From positions 1 through 47,543 of the forward strand of contig CACKIN010000007.1 of the NCBI GenBank assembly GCA_902600205.1: a DNA stretch of 47,543 bases, given 5' to 3'. Shown here one piece after another: positions 32,867 to 43,898 of this stretch (position 1 is the stretch's first letter; the number at the start of each line of letters is the position of its first letter). Below the pieces are notes generated by a model. The model was not told the origin of the DNA. It saw nothing but the letters and a program-made list of their open reading frames with translations, and made no database searches. The position numbers were made by a program, and so were the translations under genes. Source of the DNA: an uncultured Pelagibacteraceae bacterium (lineage in GTDB: Bacteria > Pseudomonadota > Alphaproteobacteria > Pelagibacterales > Pelagibacteraceae).

Positions 32867-35592
32867 TTATCATGTCTTTCACAAGCGCTCTCTCTAATTT
32901 TCCAGCAAACATGGCACTTATTTCCGATAGCTTTTGAACTAATAACTTCAATTTCTTTTTCTAAATTGTTGTCATTTGAAATTGAAGCTGAGGAAGTTAT
33001 ACAAATTTCTGAGAAATCTTGGTTCTGTGCTATACTGAACATATCTTGATTTTTGATTTTGATTTCAATATTTGCCTCCAAACTTGAACCTATTATTTTT
33101 TCGGCTCTTTTACTCTCTATGCTAATATTTGCTTCATCTCTTATTAATTTGATCTTTTGCCACTTATTATTTAATTCATCATTTTTCCATTGATTAGGAA
33201 TTTTAACAAATTTTTGTAAATGAACGCTACCCTCTCTATCTTCTTTAGAAATTAGATGATAAATTTCTTCAGTAGTGAATGATAATATAGGCGCAAACCA
33301 TTTTAATAAACATTCTAAAATTACTTTTAATATTAAAATACAATCTGATCTTTTTTTAGAATCTTTAGGATCACAATAAAGAAGATCTTTTCTTATATCA
33401 AAATAAAATGCTGACAACTCTACAGTACAGAAATTAAGTAATTCTTTGTATAGATTGTGAAAATTGTAGGACTTAAAATATTCATTAAAACTTTTATTAA
33501 TCATAAATAATCTGTGAAGCATGTATTTTTCGAGTTCAGGCAAATCATTTAAGTCAATTTTTTCAAAATCTATTTTTATGTAATCATCTTGCATATTTCC
33601 TAAGAGATATCTGAAAGTATTTCTTATTTTTCTATAAGATTCAGAATGTTGGTCTAAAATTGAGTAATCTATTCTTAAATCCTCAGCATAATTTGATGAC
33701 GCGACCCAGATTCTAAGTATATCAGCACCATATTTTTTTAAAATATCTTCAGGGGCAATTACATTCCCTGTTGATTTAGACATTTTGAGCCCTTTGCCAT
33801 CAACGACAAACCCATGTGATAGAATACTTTCAAAAGGTGCTCTACCTCTAGTTCCACATGATTCAAGTAAAGAAGAATGAAACCATCCTCTATGTTGGTC
33901 TGAGCCTTCTAAATACATTGATGCAGGCCATTTTAAGTCTTCTCTTTTTTCTAATACAAAAGAGTGTGTTGAGCCACTATCAAACCACACCTCTACAATG
34001 TCTGATAATTTAGTAAAATCCTCTGCTTTGTATTTATCTCCAAGAAGTCTCTGAAAATTTTCTTCAAACCAACAATCAGAACCCTCTTTCTCATAAATTT
34101 TTGCAATATTTTCAAAGACTTCATCATCTATCAAAATCTCTCCATCTTGTTTAGAAATAAATATTGGAAGGGGAACACCCCACACTCTCTGTCTGGACAC
34201 ACACCAATCTGGTCTTGTCTCAATCATTGATTTAATTCTTTCTTTACCTTTGGCTGGATAAAAAATTGTGTCTTCTATAGCTTTAAGAGCTTTATCTCTT
34301 AATTTGTGACTTTCCATTGAAATAAACCATTGAGGCGTTGCTCTGTGTACTAGTGGGGCTTTAGATCTCCAAGAATGTGGGTAGGAGTGAGTAAGTTTTC
34401 CATTAGACAAGAGGGTTTTTGTTTCCTTAAGCTTCTCAATGACAATCGAATTAGCTTTAAAAATATGTGTCCCTTCAAATATTGGTATATGTTTTGTGTA
34501 TCTACCGTCATCATCAACTGTTTCAACTGCCTTAATCCCGTTGTTAATACACAAATTAAAATCATCAGGTCCATGACTAGGTGCACAATGAACAATACCT
34601 GTTCCCTGTTCGGTTGTAACAAATCTTGCCTCAAGCATTGGAACATCATAATCATATCCAATTTTGTGAAATGGATGACCGCATATAGTTCCTTCAAATT
34701 CCTTTCCTTTAAATTCAGAAACTATATTTATTTTACATTCTGTATCTTTTGAAACAGACTCCAATAGATCTTTAGCGATTATTATTTTTTCATTATTTAA
34801 TTTATCTTTGTTTTTTATCTCACATAAAACATAATCTAAACTTTGATTGTAAGCTAAAGCTTTATTTGCAGGTATTGTCCATGGGGTTGTAGTCCAAATT
34901 ATTATATTAGATCCAATAATCTCTTTTATATTTGAACTTTTAACTAAAAAAGCTGCATAAATAGTATCTGATATATGATCTTGATATTCAACTTCAGCAT
35001 CTGCTAAAGCAGTTTTTTCGACCGTTGACCATAAAACAGGCTTATACCCTTTAAATAAACTTCCTTCTTTTAAAAATTTACCTAGCTCTCTAACAATTTG
35101 TGCCTCAGCATCAAAACTCATTGTAGAATAATAGTTTTCCCAGTCTCCAATAACTCCAAGTCTTTTAAATTGATCTTTATGGATTTCGATCCATTTGCTT
35201 GCAAAGTCTCTACACTCTTTTCTAAACTCTATCACAGGTACGTCATTTTTATTTTTTTTATTTTTTTTATATTGCTCCTCAATTTTCCACTCAATTGGTA
35301 AACCATGACAATCCCATCCTGGAACATAAACCGAGTCTTTGCCATCCATTTGATGGAATTTAATTATTATATCTTTTAAAATTTTATTTAAAGCTGTTCC
35401 CATATGAATGTTTCCATTCGCATAAGGTGGGCCATCATGTAAGACAAATTTTTCTTTACCTTTGCTTTGTGATCTCAGTTTTTTATATAAGTTTATTTTT
35501 TCCCAAAATTTTAAATACTCAGGCTCTTTATTAGGCAGGTTTGCCTTCATAGAAAAAGCAGTTTTAGGTAAATTTAAATGTTCTTTACTCAT
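32851..35592 (-). CDS. ileS: Isoleucyl-tRNA synthetase
   Basis: A 913-residue class I synthetase. The HIGH-type motif is NIHMGT (residues 61-66) and the KMSKS loop is GLKMSKSTGN near residue 610. The editing domain has TTPWTIPANKALA and CAPSHGPDDF, and the anticodon region follows. The C-terminal CHVCWKIRESACERHDKCH carries four cysteines placed like the IleRS zinc finger. It overlaps ribF by four bases and lspA by 16. Confidence 0.98.
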   Translation of the reverse strand: MSKEHLNLPKTAFSMKANLPNKEPEYLKFWEKINLYKKLRSQSKGKEKFVLHDGPPYANGNIHMGTALNKILKDIIIKFHQMDGKDSVYVPGWDCHGLPIEWKIEEQYKKNKKNKNDVPVIEFRKECRDFASKWIEIHKDQFKRLGVIGDWENYYSTMSFDAEAQIVRELGKFLKEGSLFKGYKPVLWSTVEKTALADAEVEYQDHISDTIYAAFLVKSSNIKEIIGSNIIIWTTTPWTIPANKALAYNQSLDYVLCEIKNKDKLNNEKIIIAKDLLESVSKDTECKINIVSEFKGKEFEGTICGHPFHKIGYDYDVPMLEARFVTTEQGTGIVHCAPSHGPDDFNLCINNGIKAVETVDDDGRYTKHIPIFEGTHIFKANSIVIEKLKETKTLLSNGKLTHSYPHSWRSKAPLVHRATPQWFISMESHKLRDKALKAIEDTIFYPAKGKERIKSMIETRPDWCVSRQRVWGVPLPIFISKQDGEILIDDEVFENIAKIYEKEGSDCWFEENFQRLLGDKYKAEDFTKLSDIVEVWFDSGSTHSFVLEKREDLKWPASMYLEGSDQHRGWFHSSLLESCGTRGRAPFESILSHGFVVDGKGLKMSKSTGNVIAPEDILKKYGADILRIWVASSNYAEDLRIDYSILDQHSESYRKIRNTFRYLLGNMQDDYIKIDFEKIDLNDLPELEKYMLHRLFMINKSFNEYFKSYNFHNLYKELLNFCTVELSAFYFDIRKDLLYCDPKDSKKRSDCILILKVILECLLKWFAPILSFTTEEIYHLISKEDREGSVHLQKFVKIPNQWKNDELNNKWQKIKLIRDEANISIESKRAEKIIGSSLEANIEIKIKNQDMFSIAQNQDFSEICITSSASISNDNNLEKEIEVISSKAIGNKCHVCWKIRESACERHDKCHLS

Positions 35593-36521
35593 GAAGTTTT
35601 TTTAGCTTTCAAAATATCTTTTTTAATTTGATTTTTTAACTCACTGATACCTTTGAATTTTTTCTCTCCTCTAATAAATTTTAAAAATTCTACAGACAAT
35701 TTTTTATTATAGAGATTTCTTGAAAAATTAAAAATATTTACCTCTAAAAGTATTTTTTTTTGATTAAAAGTTGGCCTATATCCTAAGTTTGCGATACCCC
35801 TAAAGACCTTTTTTTTATCGTTAATTCGAACTCTTACTGCATAAACTCCTGGTTTTGCTATGACGTAGTTTTGAATGTCTATATTACATGTTGGAAAACC
35901 AATTTTTTGCCCCATCATTCTACCCTTTTGAACTGTACCCTCAATCGTCCAATTTCTTTTTAGAAAATTATTTGCCCTAGATAGATGCCCTTTTTCAAGC
36001 AACTTTCTAATTATTGTAGAAGAAATAATTTTTTTATTTTTCTTTAAAGGTGTTGGTTTAACTAAAGTATAACCAATAATATTTTCATATTTTTTAAGTA
36101 ACAAAACATCGCCCTCTCTTTTGTTACCAAATCTAAAATTGTTACTAACAAATATAAATTTTGAGTTTAATTTTTTTGATAAAATATCCTTAATAAAGTC
36201 TATACAATTAATTTTTGAAAATTTTTTATCAAAATTTTTATTAATTATAAAATCAACTCCAAATTTTTGTAAATAGGCAACTTTTTGATTAAAATTTGAT
36301 ATTCTATAATTTTTTATTTTACGATTAAAAAACATCTTAGGAATTGGATCAAAAGTGACAACTCCTATCTTAGATTTATATTTAGTTTTATATTTTTTTG
36401 CTAATTGAAATAATTTTTGGTGTCCAGAATGCAAACCATCAAAGTTTCCAATCAAGATAATAGAATTTTTAAATTTTTGTGAAATATTAAAATTATTAAA
36501 AATCTTAGACTGTTTCACCAT
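35589..36521 (-). CDS. ribF: Bifunctional riboflavin kinase / FAD synthetase
   Basis: A 310-residue two-domain enzyme making FMN and FAD. The N-terminal nucleotidyltransferase shows ILIGNFDGLHSGHQKL, GVVTFDPIPKMFF and ISSTIIRKLLEKG. The C-terminal kinase shows GTVQKGRMMGQKIGFPTCNI and KPGVYAVRVRI. It supplies flavin to enzymes such as CrtI and CrtY. It precedes ileS as in many proteobacteria and overlaps the upstream HAD gene by 7 bases. Confidence 0.95.
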   Translation of the reverse strand: MVKQSKIFNNFNISQKFKNSIILIGNFDGLHSGHQKLFQLAKKYKTKYKSKIGVVTFDPIPKMFFNRKIKNYRISNFNQKVAYLQKFGVDFIINKNFDKKFSKINCIDFIKDILSKKLNSKFIFVSNNFRFGNKREGDVLLLKKYENIIGYTLVKPTPLKKNKKIISSTIIRKLLEKGHLSRANNFLKRNWTIEGTVQKGRMMGQKIGFPTCNIDIQNYVIAKPGVYAVRVRINDKKKVFRGIANLGYRPTFNQKKILLEVNIFNFSRNLYNKKLSVEFLKFIRGEKKFKGISELKNQIKKDILKAKKTS

Positions 36522-37330
36522 TTTAATTCACTCTGAAAATAATTAATTTTTGCATCATAATTTTTTAGTACATTTTCAATAGAAAAATTTGAAATTTCTT
36601 GTCTATGTATACCACCTGTGATCAGTAGTGAATCAAAATTTTGAGTCATGGCTCCTTTTATATCCGTATTTAAATTATCACCAATACATAATATTTTTTT
36701 ATCTTTAACTGTGGCAGCAAGTTCATAAACTGGGGGATAAGGTTTGCCAAAATATATTACTTCTCCATCAATTTCCTCAAATGATTTAGCTATAGCTCCA
36801 GCACAATATTCTCTTTTATTTCCTCTATCAACTATTAAATCTGGATTAGTACATATCATTTTTTTTGATATTTGTGTTGATAGAAAATTTTTATAATACT
36901 CCAATTCATTCTCATGTTCCTCGAAAAGTCCTGAGCACAATATGTATTCTGAGTCATCTATATTGTTGACTTTATTGTTCTCAAATTTTCTGAATAAATC
37001 AAAATCTCTTGGTGGTCCTAAATGAAAAAATTTTTTGTTTTTAAATTTTTCTAAAATATATCTAAGAGATGCTTCTCCGGATGTAAAAACAGTTTCAGAA
37101 AACTTATTTAATCCCATTCCTTTAAGGGTATTAATTACAGTTAAATTTGGTCTTGGAGCATTTGTAAGTAAAATAAATTTTTTATTATTTTTCGATAATT
37201 CTTCTAAAACTTTTACTGCATTCTCGTGAAGCTTTATTCCATTATGAATAACTCCCCAAATATCGATGAAAAATAAATCATACTGACTAACGATTGATTT
37301 TAAGCCTGTTTGCTCTAAATTTTTACTCAT
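36515..37330 (-). CDS. HAD-superfamily class IIA hydrolase, TIGR01459 type
   Basis: A 271-residue phosphatase-like protein. The nucleophile region is FFIDIWGVIHNGIKLH, motif II LLTNAPRP, the lysine motif YFGKPYPPVYELA, and motif III CIGDNLNTDIKGAM. The alphaproteobacterial group with IDxWGVxHdG is annotated as TIGR01459; its substrate is unknown. It is the first gene of the leftward run HAD-ribF-ileS-lspA-bamF-pgi and starts 67 bases from the groES promoter. Confidence 0.88.
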   Translation of the reverse strand: MSKNLEQTGLKSIVSQYDLFFIDIWGVIHNGIKLHENAVKVLEELSKNNKKFILLTNAPRPNLTVINTLKGMGLNKFSETVFTSGEASLRYILEKFKNKKFFHLGPPRDFDLFRKFENNKVNNIDDSEYILCSGLFEEHENELEYYKNFLSTQISKKMICTNPDLIVDRGNKREYCAGAIAKSFEEIDGEVIYFGKPYPPVYELAATVKDKKILCIGDNLNTDIKGAMTQNFDSLLITGGIHRQEISNFSIENVLKNYDAKINYFQSELKW

Positions 37331-37397
37331 ATTTCAGATATAGCTTAAAAAACTAATAAATTCTTGGATTTTCTACTTTATATATTTAAGACCAGAT

Positions 37398-37424
37398 CTT
37401 GAAAAAATAGCCACATACATCTAT
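37398..37424 (+). promoter_or_regulatory. Sigma32-like heat-shock promoter for groESL
   Basis: CTTGAAA (37398-37404) is followed after 13 bases by CATCTAT (37418-37424), close to the RpoH pattern of CTTGAAA and CCCATnT. It is 27 bases upstream of the groES start and ahead of a strong AAAGGAG ribosome site. No CIRCE (HrcA) inverted repeat is visible in this gap, so RpoH control alone is inferred. Confidence 0.6.
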
Positions 37425-37450
37425 ATGATCTTTAATTTAAAGGAGTATTT

Positions 37451-39425
<1,975 letters not shown>

Positions 39426-39460
39426 TCCCTTTTCAATCTGATTTTTCAGAAAAATTTAAA

Positions 39461-39494
39461 ACCCCCGAAACAAAGTTTTCGGGGGTTTTTTTTT
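39461..39494 (+). terminator. Rho-independent terminator after groEL
   Basis: ACCCCCGAAA (39461-39470) pairs with TTTCGGGGGT (39477-39486) around a 6-base loop, followed by a run of nine T from 39486. It is the clearest intrinsic terminator in the window and ends the groESL transcript. Confidence 0.93.
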
Positions 39495-39689
39495 ACCTTT
39501 TTCAAGGTGGACGAAAACTTAATTTAACAAATTTATGTAGTCTTTTTCTAACGAACCACATGAAATAATTTTATTAATTTTTCAGGTTGTATTCAATGAA
39601 ACTCTAATTTTTTTCTATCTTAAAGTGAAATTTAATTAATTTTTTTTTTGTTTTCAATCTGAGGTTTAGATGTATAAGAACACCGAACT
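39495..39689. other. Gene-free stretch between the groEL terminator and typA
   Basis: About 195 AT-rich bases with several T-runs. I see no open frame with a start and ribosome site, no inverted repeat and no convincing promoter pair. It presumably holds the typA promoter and leader. Confidence 0.5.
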
Positions 39690-41516
39690 ATGAATCAAAA
39701 TATAAGAAATATTACTATAATCGCTCATGTTGACCACGGAAAAACAACGTTGATTGATAATTTGATGAAGCAAAGTGGCTCTTTTAGAGAAAATGAAGTT
39801 GTAGATGAGAGGGTAATGGACTCTGGTGAACTAGAAAAGGAAAGAGGAATTACAATTTTAGCTAAACCTACTTCTATAAATTGGAAAGATACTAGAATAA
39901 ATATTATCGATACACCTGGCCACAGAGATTTTGCAGCAGAAGTTGAAAGAGTTTTAAGTTTGGCAGATGGAGCATTATTGCTTGTTGACTCTGCAGAGGG
40001 GGTCATGCCGCAAACAAAATTTGTATTAAGTAAAGCCTTAAGGCAGGGTTTGAAACCAATAGTTGTTATTAATAAATTAGACAAGACCGATCAAAGAGCT
40101 GATGAAGTTTTAAATGAGACTTTTGATTTATTTGTAAGTTTAGATGCAAACGAAGAACAATTGGATTTCCCGGTTTTATATGCAAGTGGTAGATCTGGTT
40201 GGGCTAGTAAAGATATTGATGGGCCTCGAGAAAATCTTCATCCTTTATTAGATTTAGTACTTGAACATGTTAAACCTTCCGAATTTGATAGATCTAAACC
40301 TTTTGCAATGTTATCAACATTGCTTTATGCAGATAATTTTTTAGGAAGAAGTCTTGTAGGAAGAATATCTCAGGGAACAGCCAAAGCAAATCAACAGATA
40401 AAAGCAATAAATTTAGAGGGTAAAAAAGTAGACGAAGGAAGACTCACAAAAATCTTTAGATATGAGGGTACAAAAAAAGTGCCAATCGAAATTGGAGAAG
40501 CTGGCGATATTGTAGTAATAGCTGGATTAGAAAAGGCTAATGTAGCAGATACTATTTGCGATTTGGAAGTAAATGAGCCAATAAAAGCAACTCCTATTGA
40601 TCCACCAACAATGTCTATAAAAATTACAGTAAATAGTTCTCCACTTGCAGGGACTGAAGGTAAAAAACTGACCAGCACCCAAATTAGAGATCGATTAATA
40701 TTAGAAGCTCAAAATAATGTTGGAATTAGTTTTTCTGAAAATTCAAACAAAGATGCATTTGAAATAAGTGGAAGAGGCGAACTAATGCTTGAGATTTTGT
40801 TAACACAAATGAGACGAGAAGGATTTGAAATGACAGTAAGCCCACCGAAAGTTTTATTTAAAACTGACAATAATGCTAAAAAATTAGAGCCAATTGAGGA
40901 AATTACTATGGATATTGATGAAGAATATTCGTCTAAAATAATAGACTCTATGAATAGAAGAAAAGGCAAATTAATTGAACTTAAAGATACTGGAAAAAAT
41001 AAGAAAAGATTAATTTTTCATGCTCCAACCAGAGGTTTGATGGGTTATACAAGCAGATTTTTAACTTTAACCAAAGGCACAGGTGTTATTAACAGAATTT
41101 TTCATTCTTATGGTGAGTTTGAGGGCGATATGGAGGGAAGAAGAAATGGCGCTTTGATCTCTATGGATCAAGGTAAAGCAGTAGCTTTTTCAATTTTTAA
41201 CTTACAAGCAAGAGGAGAGATGTTTGTTACACATAATGATCCTGTTTATACTGGAATGATAGTGGGCTTAGCACCAAAACCAGGTGATATGATAATTAAT
41301 GTTATGAAAGGTAAAAAACTTACAAATATGAGAACACAAGGAACGGATGAAAATATAGTCCTCACTCCTGTTCGACAAATGTCTATAGCTGAACAATTAA
41401 GTATGCTCAATACAGATGAGGCTTTAGAAATTACACCAAAATCATGTAGACTAAGAAAAGCAATTCTTGATCCTCACGAAAGAAAAAGAAGTGAAAAAAA
41501 TAATTCAATAACTTAA
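39690..41516 (+). CDS. typA: Ribosome-associated GTPase TypA/BipA
   Basis: A 608-residue translational GTPase involved in ribosome assembly and stress or cold growth. G1 is AHVDHGKTTL (residues 12-21), G3 DTPGHRDF and G4 NKLDKTD. The C-terminal BipA region has GLMGYTSRFLTLTKGTG, NRIFHSYGEFEGDMEGRRNG and the terminal SIAEQLSMLNTDEALEITP. It follows a 200-base AT-rich gap after the groEL terminator, with no obvious ribosome site. Its stop shares TTAA with the convergent next gene. Confidence 0.97.
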   Translation: MNQNIRNITIIAHVDHGKTTLIDNLMKQSGSFRENEVVDERVMDSGELEKERGITILAKPTSINWKDTRINIIDTPGHRDFAAEVERVLSLADGALLLVDSAEGVMPQTKFVLSKALRQGLKPIVVINKLDKTDQRADEVLNETFDLFVSLDANEEQLDFPVLYASGRSGWASKDIDGPRENLHPLLDLVLEHVKPSEFDRSKPFAMLSTLLYADNFLGRSLVGRISQGTAKANQQIKAINLEGKKVDEGRLTKIFRYEGTKKVPIEIGEAGDIVVIAGLEKANVADTICDLEVNEPIKATPIDPPTMSIKITVNSSPLAGTEGKKLTSTQIRDRLILEAQNNVGISFSENSNKDAFEISGRGELMLEILLTQMRREGFEMTVSPPKVLFKTDNNAKKLEPIEEITMDIDEEYSSKIIDSMNRRKGKLIELKDTGKNKKRLIFHAPTRGLMGYTSRFLTLTKGTGVINRIFHSYGEFEGDMEGRRNGALISMDQGKAVAFSIFNLQARGEMFVTHNDPVYTGMIVGLAPKPGDMIINVMKGKKLTNMRTQGTDENIVLTPVRQMSIAEQLSMLNTDEALEITPKSCRLRKAILDPHERKRSEKNNSIT

Positions 41517-42160
41517 TTCATCATCTTATCAATTAAATATAAGCTTAAAGCAATACAAGGACCTATACCGAAAGCAAACATTAAAGTCCCTACCCCAAGA
41601 GTTCCACCTAAATACCAGCCTACTGATGCAACTGAAATTTCTATAAAAGCTCTAACGGCTGCAATTGGTAAATTAGTTTTTTTTTGTAATCCAGTCATTA
41701 AACCATCTCTTGGTCCTGGTCCCAAATTAGCAATCAAATAAATTCCACTCCCTACTCCAACTATCATTACACCTAGAGCTGCCATTAACAATTTCATAAT
41801 ATAAGTTTCAGGAGTTGGAATTAACGCAATTGTTACATCTAACATTACTGCAATAATTACAATATTAAATATAGTTCCAAGACCTGGCTTTTGTTTTAAA
41901 AAGAACCAGAGAGACAAAACAACGACACTTACAATAAAAGTGACTACACCAATTGATAATCCTGATTTAATTGAAATTCCTTGTGCCATTACAGTCCATG
42001 GAGAATTTCCAAGAAATGAAATAACTACCAACGCTTCACCAAAACCGAACAATATCAGGCCAAAACAAAGAAAAAATAATGTGGATAATTTAGGTTTTAG
42101 ATTGAAGGTTTCATCAGAACTCCATGAGACTTTTGGGATTTTTTTGATAGTAAGGAACAT
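41513..42160 (-). CDS. YczE/YitT-like membrane protein
   Basis: A 215-residue protein with five or six hydrophobic segments. Family features are FGFGEALVVISFLGNSPWTV, LGPGPRDGLMTGL and a C-terminal FGIGPCIALSLYL. YczE-like proteins are widespread and their function is not settled. A soluble, partly charged N-terminus of ~28 residues precedes the first helix. It is divergent from the secreted protein at 42200 by 39 bases. Confidence 0.83.
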   Translation of the reverse strand: MFLTIKKIPKVSWSSDETFNLKPKLSTLFFLCFGLILFGFGEALVVISFLGNSPWTVMAQGISIKSGLSIGVVTFIVSVVVLSLWFFLKQKPGLGTIFNIVIIAVMLDVTIALIPTPETYIMKLLMAALGVMIVGVGSGIYLIANLGPGPRDGLMTGLQKKTNLPIAAVRAFIEISVASVGWYLGGTLGVGTLMFAFGIGPCIALSLYLIDKMMN

Positions 42161-42199
42161 ATAATTAACTATTATTTATACTTTCTTGAACTAAAATCT

Positions 42200-42886
42200 A
42201 TGAAAATGAAACATTTTGTATTGATATTAATAATTTTTATTTATTCCTCAAAGGCTATCGCACACAGTAGTCACTATGAAGGTTTAAAAAAAATTGAGAT
42301 GGATGTTCTTAGAAATAATGAAGTTATTGGAAGTACAAGCTACTTTTTTGAATTTGATGAGGATTTATTTGTAGTTAAAAATTATACTAATTTTAAAGTA
42401 GAATTATTTGGGGTAAAAGTTTTTTCAATATTAAGTGAAACGATAGAAAAATATAAAGATGATAAACTTATTTTTTTTAAATCAAATACATTCCAAAATG
42501 ATAAAGAAAAATACGTAAATTTAAAATATCATAAGGCAAAAAATAAATTCATTATTGATGGTTCATCGTTTAAAGGAGAAACTGATATAGATTGTACTAT
42601 TGGCAATTGGTGGAACCATAAAATTTTTAAAGCTAATAAACAAATTAGTCCTTTATCTGGAAGTATAAAGAAACAAACTGTAAAATTAATTGGAACTGAA
42701 AATATTATTATAAATAATAAAGAATATTCTAGCGAACATTTCAAAATTAAATCAAATGATGAAAGCCTTGATGAAGATAAGCAATTTGAATTTGATGTAT
42801 GGTATAATCCAAAAAATAATTTAATTTTAAAAGTAACTTATAATAAAATGGGAAACTGGGAATATAGATTAAGGAGTTTTGAGTAA
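42200..42886 (+). CDS. Secreted protein of unknown function, DUF6134-like
   Basis: A 228-residue protein with a clear signal peptide (residues 1-21, ending KAIAHSS). The mature part is rich in beta-strand-like alternation with little helix. It includes IEMDVLRNNEVIGSTSYFF near the start and FEFDVWYNPKNNLILKVTY near the end, a pattern seen in DUF6134 and similar alphaproteobacterial periplasmic proteins. A lipid-binding or envelope role is possible but unproven. The stop overlaps the next ATG by one base. Confidence 0.7.
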   Translation: MKMKHFVLILIIFIYSSKAIAHSSHYEGLKKIEMDVLRNNEVIGSTSYFFEFDEDLFVVKNYTNFKVELFGVKVFSILSETIEKYKDDKLIFFKSNTFQNDKEKYVNLKYHKAKNKFIIDGSSFKGETDIDCTIGNWWNHKIFKANKQISPLSGSIKKQTVKLIGTENIIINNKEYSSEHFKIKSNDESLDEDKQFEFDVWYNPKNNLILKVTYNKMGNWEYRLRSFE

Positions 42887-43608
42887 TGGCTATTTGGGGA
42901 AGTTTAATTGGTGGAATGATAGGTTTTTCACTTGGAGGACCATTTGGAATGCTGTTGGGATCCTTAATCGGTGGAAAAATGTCAAGATCAAGATCTGGAG
43001 GAGGATTTAGATCATTTGCACAACCACAACAAATTTTTGCACTTTCCTTGATTGTTTTGTCAGCAAAATTGAGTAAAGCAGATGGACAGGTTAGTCGTGA
43101 GGAATTAATTGCAGTTAAAGATAAATTAAAAATACCCGATAGTGAATTAGATCAAGTTGGAAAAATTTTTAATAAGGCCAAAGAAGAAAGCACAGGTTAC
43201 GAGCCATACGCAAGACAAATTGCAGAGGTATATAAAGGCAATCTAAATGTTCTAGAGGAAGTAATTAACACTTTATTTTATATTGCAGAGTCAGATGGTC
43301 ATGTAAGTGACAAAGAATTAATAATGATACAAGATATTGCAAGAATATTTGGATTAAATGATGTTCAAATAAATGGAATTAAGGAGAGTAGAAAATCATC
43401 AGATAAGCTTAATCCTTATATTGTTTTAGAGAGCAAACCCGACGACTCATTAGATACAATTAGAAAACGTTATCTTAAGCTTAGCAAAGAGCATCATCCA
43501 GATTTATTAATGAGTAAAGGTGTGCCTCAAGAAGTTTTAGATGAAAGCAAAGCTAAAATGAGAGCAGTTAATTCTGCTTGGAGCCAAATACAAAAATTAA
43601 AAAATTAA
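42886..43608 (+). CDS. DjlA-like protein with TerB and J domains
   Basis: A 240-residue protein. A glycine-rich hydrophobic N-terminus (residues 2-30, GGMIGFSLGGPFGMLLGSLIGG) can anchor it in the membrane. A TerB-like domain follows, with acidic helices including LSKADGQVSREEL and AESDGHVSDKELIMIQDIA. The C-terminal J domain has the HPD motif in KEHHPDLL. This order is that of DjlA, which directs DnaK near the membrane. It is coupled to the secreted protein upstream. Confidence 0.88.
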   Translation: MAIWGSLIGGMIGFSLGGPFGMLLGSLIGGKMSRSRSGGGFRSFAQPQQIFALSLIVLSAKLSKADGQVSREELIAVKDKLKIPDSELDQVGKIFNKAKEESTGYEPYARQIAEVYKGNLNVLEEVINTLFYIAESDGHVSDKELIMIQDIARIFGLNDVQINGIKESRKSSDKLNPYIVLESKPDDSLDTIRKRYLKLSKEHHPDLLMSKGVPQEVLDESKAKMRAVNSAWSQIQKLKN

Positions 43609-43887
43609 TCCTAATAAACTAGCCATAAAATACATTGAGAATATAAAAGCGAAGACTACTATAAAGTACATTATAGTAACAATTTTATCTCTTTTCCTTC
43701 TTTGTCTTACAAATGGCTTGTCATCTAAGTCACAAATATCTCTAATACCTATTACTTTATAGTCACAAGTGTACCGCCATATAGAGTTTGGCATTCTGGG
43801 ATCAGTTTGATTGTAATATTGGATCCATTGAACTGTATATTTAAATAAAAGATAGCTTACTATTAAAAGAAGACCACTAGTAAACAT
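43597..43887 (-). CDS. Small membrane protein downstream of isocitrate lyase, unrecognised
   Basis: A 96-residue protein with a hydrophobic segment at residues 3-18 and a second at about 70-94. The polar middle contains TCDYKVIGIRDICDLDDKPF and a basic RQRRKRDK stretch just before the second helix. It starts 11 bases after the aceA stop and a GGATA ribosome site is present, so it looks like the last gene of the aceA unit. The 3' end overlaps the convergent TerB/J gene by 12 bases. I do not recognise the family. Confidence 0.7.
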   Translation of the reverse strand: MFTSGLLLIVSYLLFKYTVQWIQYYNQTDPRMPNSIWRYTCDYKVIGIRDICDLDDKPFVRQRRKRDKIVTIMYFIVVFAFIFSMYFMASLLGLIF

Positions 43888-43898
43888 TATCCTATCAT

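Noticed and set aside
34350..34752. Frames of 115 and 125 codons on both strands inside ileS
   Set aside because: They are alternative frames of a strongly conserved synthetase gene, with no ribosome sites and no protein-like composition.
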